Below, one piece after another: positions 16,320 to 20,157 of a stretch of 20,157 nt of DNA. Origin of the DNA: a virus; the IMG/VR virus record IMGVR_UViG_3300022074_000487, positions 1 to 20,157 of that record. One strand, given 5' to 3'. Made by a program: the position numbers and the translations under genes. The notes under the pieces were generated by a model. That model was not told the DNA's origin. It did no database searches and saw only the letters and a list, made by a program, of their open reading frames with translations. How positions within the stretch are numbered: the first letter of the stretch is position 1; every line of letters begins with the position of its first letter.

Positions 16320-17003
16320 ATGAAAAAAAGTCCTTTAAAATCTGGTGATCCAGTAACAACTCAAGCTGCTATTAAATTAGGTGCTCCAGTTACAGGCGCT
16401 TTAATTAGTGCTGGCGCTTCTATATTAGGTGGTTTATTTGGTAGAAAAAAACGTAGAAGAGAAAAAAGACAAGCTCTTGCTGAAATGGAGCAAATGAAAG
16501 CTGAGTATATGAATTTAGACTTTAGTAATCCTTATGCTAATTTAGAAAATCCATACGAAGACTTAACTGTAAACTTGAAACAAGCTGAGTTTATGGCTGA
16601 AAGACAAAACCAACAACAAGCAAATACTTTAGCTGCTTTGCGTGGCGCTGCAGGAAGCTCTGGTGTTGCTGGTCTAGCACAAGCTGTTTATAATCAGAAA
16701 GTAAAAAAGAAACAACAAGCCGCTGCTTCTATAGGACTTCAAGAATCTAGAAACCAAGCTTTATCTGCAAAAGGTGAAATGGCAGTGCAATCAGCTGAAA
16801 GAAAAGGAGAGTTGATGCGCAAAAAATTAGAACAACAAAGAACAGAAACTTTATACGCTATGGCTATGAATAGGTCTGCTGCTGCGCTACAGTCTTCTAA
16901 CAATGTTACTAAATCAATAATTGGTGGTATTGGTGGCAGTCTTGCTGGTTTTGCAGGGACTGAATACGGCTCAAAAGCTATAGGTAAACTTTTTAATTTA
17001 TAA
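16320..17003 (+). CDS. Putative internal virion (ejection) protein, T7 gp14-like
   Basis: This 227-residue protein is likely carried inside the capsid and ejected with DNA. Residues 20-40 are a Gly/Ala hydrophobic segment (VTGALISAGASILGGLFG), followed at once by the highly basic RKKRRREKR (42-50). The middle is Gln/Ala-rich helix (ENPYEDLTVNLKQAEF, NTLAALRGAAGSSGVAGLAQ, ASIGLQESRNQA, TETLYAMAMNRSAAALQ). The C-terminus is a second Gly-rich hydrophobic part, SIIGGIGGSLAGFAG. This layout, of hydrophobic ends around an amphipathic Q/A-rich core, is the style of T7 gp14, which enters the outer membrane during infection. Two larger ejection candidates follow, as gp15 and gp16 follow gp14. I recall very similar Ala/Gln-rich proteins in marine Bacteroidota phages. 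The 35-nt upstream gap is A/T-rich and holds no clear promoter. Confidence 0.66.
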   Translation: MKKSPLKSGDPVTTQAAIKLGAPVTGALISAGASILGGLFGRKKRRREKRQALAEMEQMKAEYMNLDFSNPYANLENPYEDLTVNLKQAEFMAERQNQQQANTLAALRGAAGSSGVAGLAQAVYNQKVKKKQQAAASIGLQESRNQALSAKGEMAVQSAERKGELMRKKLEQQRTETLYAMAMNRSAAALQSSNNVTKSIIGGIGGSLAGFAGTEYGSKAIGKLFNL

Positions 17004-17006
17004 ATT

Positions 17007-18629
17007 ATGTCAAAACAATTAATACAAGCGTCTTTAAATTTAGACTTAGCTAAAAGCTACAACCCTGCTCAAGACGCTGTAGAGCAAATAGGTAAAGCTT
17101 TAGATAGTTACGTTAAATATGAAGAAGAACAAAGTGAAAAAGCTTATCAAATAGCTGAAAACTTACAAGAAGGCATGGTAGGTTTTGATCTTATGAACGA
17201 TCAAGCACAAGACTATTACGAAAAAGAACTTAGCAATATAGCTACAGAACTTGCTAGCGCTAGAGCTAGAAAAGACTCTAAAGAAGTTAGGAGATTATTA
17301 GCCAAAGGAAAAAGTTTAGTTGACGACCAAAATAGGATAGGTGAAATAATTTATGCTCATAGTCAGGATAAACTTTCTGACAACTATGTGACAGGTGCTA
17401 ACACGCACGTGTTAGATCTGCTAGTTAACAAGGATTACAGAGTAAAAGAAAACAAAGACGGTGAAAGAATAGTTGTTTTTGGTATGGGTGACAATGAAAA
17501 ATTTGACGATAATTTTTTAGGCGGAAAAGAAGGTATTTTATTATCTGATCTTGATAAGTTTGCAATACCTAAAGATACTAACATAGCTAGCGATTATTTA
17601 AAAACTTTAAGCGCTGTAGCTAAACAATCTCAAGCAGGTAAAAAATACGAAGGATCGCCGGGTCAAAACTCGATAAATGTTGTAATAAATAAAATTGTAA
17701 AAGATGTAGATGGTTTGCAAAACGCTTTATTCACTGAAAACTTTCAACTTAAAGATGGTAAAAGAATAGCAGATTTATATTACGAGGAAAAAGGCTCGCA
17801 ATTACCAATGAATGAGTTTGTTAGTAAATTTATGACTCCTGGTAGAAAAGATTACAACGCAGAAGAATTAACCGATTTTGTAAGAAAAAAGTTACAAGAT
17901 GGTGCTGTAAACTATAATAACTTTTATTTTGAAGAAGACGAAAGTGATAAAGAAAAAACTGCAACCGGTCTTTTTTATGACGAATCAAATAACAAACAAC
18001 TTATTCCTGCTGGAAGAGAAATGAGCAATGGTTATCAACAAAAGTTTCCACCTACTTATATTAACCAGCAATTACAAAACTTACAAGACGGTAAAGATGT
18101 AATTTTAGGTGGTAAATTATTTAGATGGGTAGATCCGGAAAAAACAGGTGAATCTGCTTGGCATTTTGCTGATGGTAATACGGGTAATTTTGTAAAAGTT
18201 GGTGATGGTACTGCTCAAGCTATGATTAGAAATGAGTTTAGAATATCTGGTGGAAAAAGAATAAACGACACAAGTAAAATTGTTACTGAAGCGCCTGTTA
18301 TTGTAGATAACCAAGGTAATCCAGTAACTCAAACTTCTGTTGACGATTCTTATATTCAAGTAATAAAACAAAATTTAGAAAATAACAATACTAGAGGTAT
18401 TAAAAATACAGTTCAAGAAATATTTGATAAAAAAGGAATTGATATAAAAGTTAAAAATCTTGGATCTGTTGCGTTTAAATTTACTTATAAAGATGGAAAT
18501 AAAGAAAAAGAAGTTAAATACTCAAGTAATCCTAGAAACTCAAATTATTTAACTATTGAAAAGTTAATAGATGAAATTAATAGAGCTTTACAAACAACTG
18601 TCCCTGGTAGTATACCTGGAGAAGAGTAA
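17007..18629 (+). CDS. Putative internal virion (ejection) protein, T7 gp15-like by position
   Basis: This 540-residue protein lies between the gp14-like gene and a large glycine-rich gene. The first 130 residues are mainly charged helix (SYNPAQDAVEQIGKALDSYV, YEEEQSEKAYQIAENLQE, ELASARARKDSKEVRRLLAK), such as a coiled rod. The middle is mixed alpha/beta, with IPKDTNIASDYLKTLSAVAK and FVSKFMTPGRKDYNAEEL. The last part is beta-rich (VILGGKLFRWVDPEKTGE, SAWHFADGNTGNFVKVGDG) and ends SIPGEE. No catalytic motif, signal peptide or membrane segment is visible. It begins 3 nt after the previous stop, and the next gene starts 10 nt after its own. The ejection role rests on gene order only. Other virion roles, such as a packaged cargo protein in crAss-like phages, are also open. 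Confidence 0.58.
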   Translation: MSKQLIQASLNLDLAKSYNPAQDAVEQIGKALDSYVKYEEEQSEKAYQIAENLQEGMVGFDLMNDQAQDYYEKELSNIATELASARARKDSKEVRRLLAKGKSLVDDQNRIGEIIYAHSQDKLSDNYVTGANTHVLDLLVNKDYRVKENKDGERIVVFGMGDNEKFDDNFLGGKEGILLSDLDKFAIPKDTNIASDYLKTLSAVAKQSQAGKKYEGSPGQNSINVVINKIVKDVDGLQNALFTENFQLKDGKRIADLYYEEKGSQLPMNEFVSKFMTPGRKDYNAEELTDFVRKKLQDGAVNYNNFYFEEDESDKEKTATGLFYDESNNKQLIPAGREMSNGYQQKFPPTYINQQLQNLQDGKDVILGGKLFRWVDPEKTGESAWHFADGNTGNFVKVGDGTAQAMIRNEFRISGGKRINDTSKIVTEAPVIVDNQGNPVTQTSVDDSYIQVIKQNLENNNTRGIKNTVQEIFDKKGIDIKVKNLGSVAFKFTYKDGNKEKEVKYSSNPRNSNYLTIEKLIDEINRALQTTVPGSIPGEE

Positions 18630-18639
18630 ACAATAAAAT

Positions 18640-20157
18640 ATGCCAAACTATTTATACAACGGAAATATTATTACTGAAGATCGTGTTATAGGCGCTGCTG
18701 AAAACTTAGGCTTAAGCGTTGACGAATACGTTAGTAAATATGGTTTTGAAGCTGAAGGCGAGCAAGACACCGCTATTGAAAGAGCTTTTGGTAAAAACGT
18801 AGTAACAGATTTTTTTGGCGATTTATATAGAGCTGGCGCTCAGGGTATGGCTCAAGGAGCTTCCGTAGAAGAAGCTTTTGATGTTTATCAAAAAGGTGCT
18901 AGTATTTCTGACGAAGAGTTGCAAGCTTTTATAAATGCAGACCAAAGAATACAAGCGTTAGGAGTTTCTGATGAAATGAAAGAGTACGAGCGTATAAAAA
19001 ACGAAGCAGGTGGTGGTGTTTTTGGTTTTATGAAAGGTATGCTAATGACTAGAGGTCAAATATTACCACAGGTTGTAGTTAGTTCTATGGCAAGCATGGT
19101 AAGAACAGCTTTTGACTCTGAAGAGGCTGCTGCCGCTACAATCACAGGAGCGGCGGCTGGTAGTTTTATACCTGTAATAGGTACTTTAGGTGGTGCCATT
19201 GCGGGTGTTAGCGGTTCTTTAGAAACAGCAACTACGTTTTCTCAATTATTAAAAGAAAAGCTCGGAGACAAAGAGTTTACCAAAGAAAATATTAGAGCAC
19301 TTTTAGAAGACGAAGACTCTATGATAGATATAAAAGGTAAAGCTTTAGCTAGAGGTGCTACTATTGGTGCTATAGAAGGTTTAACGGCTGGTCTTGCTAG
19401 AAACGTTGCTGGAAAATTAGTTGATGCTGGTAAAAGCGTTAGGAAAACTGGCGCTATTGTTACTGGTATTGAGGCTACAGGTGGCGCTACTGGAGAGGCT
19501 TTAGGTCAAGTTGCTGCCGGTCAAGATTTTGATATAGCAGATGTTTTGCTAGAAGGTTTTGCCGAAGCAAAAGGTGTTGTAAATGTTGCTGATATATTAA
19601 CTAAAAAATCTTACAAAGTAAATAACAAAGCAGCAACTAGAAAACAAGTTACTAAAATTCTTCAAGAAGCTAAAGAAGGTAAAATAGCTACAAAAGATCT
19701 TTATAAAATAAATATAGAAGTAACTGGAGATCAAAACTTAAGCAACGCAATACAAAAAATAAAACAAGATGCTTTTACGGAAACTCAAATTAACGCAAGT
19801 GTTAGTGATGTTTCTGATAGAAAAAAGCTAGTTGAATTAAATAAACAGTTACAAATAGCAGAAGCTAATACTAAAAAAACAGGTATATTTAAAGACAACA
19901 CAGCACAAATTAAACTTGAAAGTATACAGGCTAGAATAGATACTATATTAAACAAGTATGCTCCTAAAGTTGGTAGGCCTTCTAAAGAAAGAGTTGCTGG
20001 TATTGAAACTAGAAAAGCAGAAGCTCGAGAAGCTTTAGCTTTTAGTGTAGAAGAAAATTTTCAGGCTAAATTATCTTTTGCTAAAAAGCATGCTGGTTTG
20101 TATAATCTAGAATTAGATGATTCTTTAAGTTTTCAAGAAATACAAGATCAGTTTGGT
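18640..20157 (+). CDS. Large glycine-rich virion protein, ejection candidate (3'-truncated by window edge)
   Basis: The frame opens at ATG 18640 and is still open at the last base, so at least 506 residues are present and the end is missing. The N-terminus, NYLYNGNIITEDRVIGAAEN (3-22) followed by LSVDEYVSKYGF, is a short strand-helix-helix module. I recall similar N-termini on large virion proteins of marine phages. Residues about 123-195 hold hydrophobic and Gly/Ala-rich stretches (GGGVFGFMKGMLMTRGQI, AAAGSFIPVIGTLGGAIAGV) which could insert in membranes. Residues 234-316 are another Gly/Ala-rich helical part (ARGATIGAIEGLTAGLARN, GGATGEALGQVAAGQDFD) of glycine-zipper style. After 330 the chain is charged helix, probably coiled coil. 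Size, position after two ejection candidates, and membrane-active look suggest a T7 gp16-like ejection protein. A lytic transglycosylase or toxin domain could lie beyond the edge; none is visible here. Confidence 0.68.
   Translation, partial: MPNYLYNGNIITEDRVIGAAENLGLSVDEYVSKYGFEAEGEQDTAIERAFGKNVVTDFFGDLYRAGAQGMAQGASVEEAFDVYQKGASISDEELQAFINADQRIQALGVSDEMKEYERIKNEAGGGVFGFMKGMLMTRGQILPQVVVSSMASMVRTAFDSEEAAAATITGAAAGSFIPVIGTLGGAIAGVSGSLETATTFSQLLKEKLGDKEFTKENIRALLEDEDSMIDIKGKALARGATIGAIEGLTAGLARNVAGKLVDAGKSVRKTGAIVTGIEATGGATGEALGQVAAGQDFDIADVLLEGFAEAKGVVNVADILTKKSYKVNNKAATRKQVTKILQEAKEGKIATKDLYKINIEVTGDQNLSNAIQKIKQDAFTETQINASVSDVSDRKKLVELNKQLQIAEANTKKTGIFKDNTAQIKLESIQARIDTILNKYAPKVGRPSKERVAGIETRKAEAREALAFSVEENFQAKLSFAKKHAGLYNLELDDSLSFQEIQDQFG

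Noticed and set aside
18117-18371. 84-residue - strand frame within the 17007-18629 gene
   Set aside because: No domain, no upstream signal, and fully overlapped by a coherent virion gene.
18640-20157. Toxin, ADP-ribosyltransferase or lytic transglycosylase domain in the last gene
   Set aside because: No catalytic motif is visible in the 506 residues present; such a domain could only lie beyond the edge.

Overview
The window is a continuous piece of a tailed double-stranded DNA phage genome. It holds the virion-assembly (late) module and nothing else. All 13 genes lie on the + strand, packed with gaps of 1 to 75 nt, and the first and last genes run off the window edges. There are no tRNAs, CRISPR arrays, integrases, transposons or replication genes. 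The DNA is AT-rich with AGA-dominated arginine codons. Start codons follow A/T-rich leaders with no Shine-Dalgarno sequence, a style typical of Bacteroidota and their phages. Together with the protein families, this suggests a short-tailed (podovirus-type) phage of a Bacteroidota host, probably a marine flavobacterium. Its head-to-nozzle genes resemble those of crAss-like and uncultured marine phages. The host and family assignments are inferences from recalled family resemblance, not from a database search.

Layout: 1-1173 is the C-terminal part of the large terminase (nuclease domain). 1176-3584 is the portal, 3613-4812 an acidic scaffold-like protein, and 4838-6391 the HK97-fold major capsid protein. 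A strong intrinsic terminator follows at 6405-6445. Next come a conserved gene of unknown function (6467-7285), a GC-rich hairpin element (7292-7330), and two small connector or ring candidates (7342-8064, 8068-8937). A 1832-residue nozzle or 'muzzle' protein follows (8941-14439), then two beta-rich virion proteins (14441-15892, 15895-16284). The window ends with three consecutive genes (16320-17003, 17007-18629, 18640 to the right edge) that look like internal ejection proteins.

The genes follow the order of head assembly. Terminase packages DNA through the portal, the scaffold shapes the procapsid made of capsid protein, and connector rings and the nozzle close the portal and form the short tail. 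The internal proteins would be ejected into the host with the genome. The order parallels the T7 late region: portal, scaffold, capsid, terminator, tail tube parts, then gp14/15/16-like ejection proteins. No tape-measure, sheath or tail-tube gene is present, which fits a short tail.

I found no clear defence system, toxin or other wholly new system. The most interesting points are the post-capsid terminator, the GC-rich element able to form two exclusive hairpins, a calcium-loop-like motif in the nozzle protein, repeated beta modules in the tail proteins, the capsid gene's distinct codon choice, and the glycine-rich protein running off the right edge.
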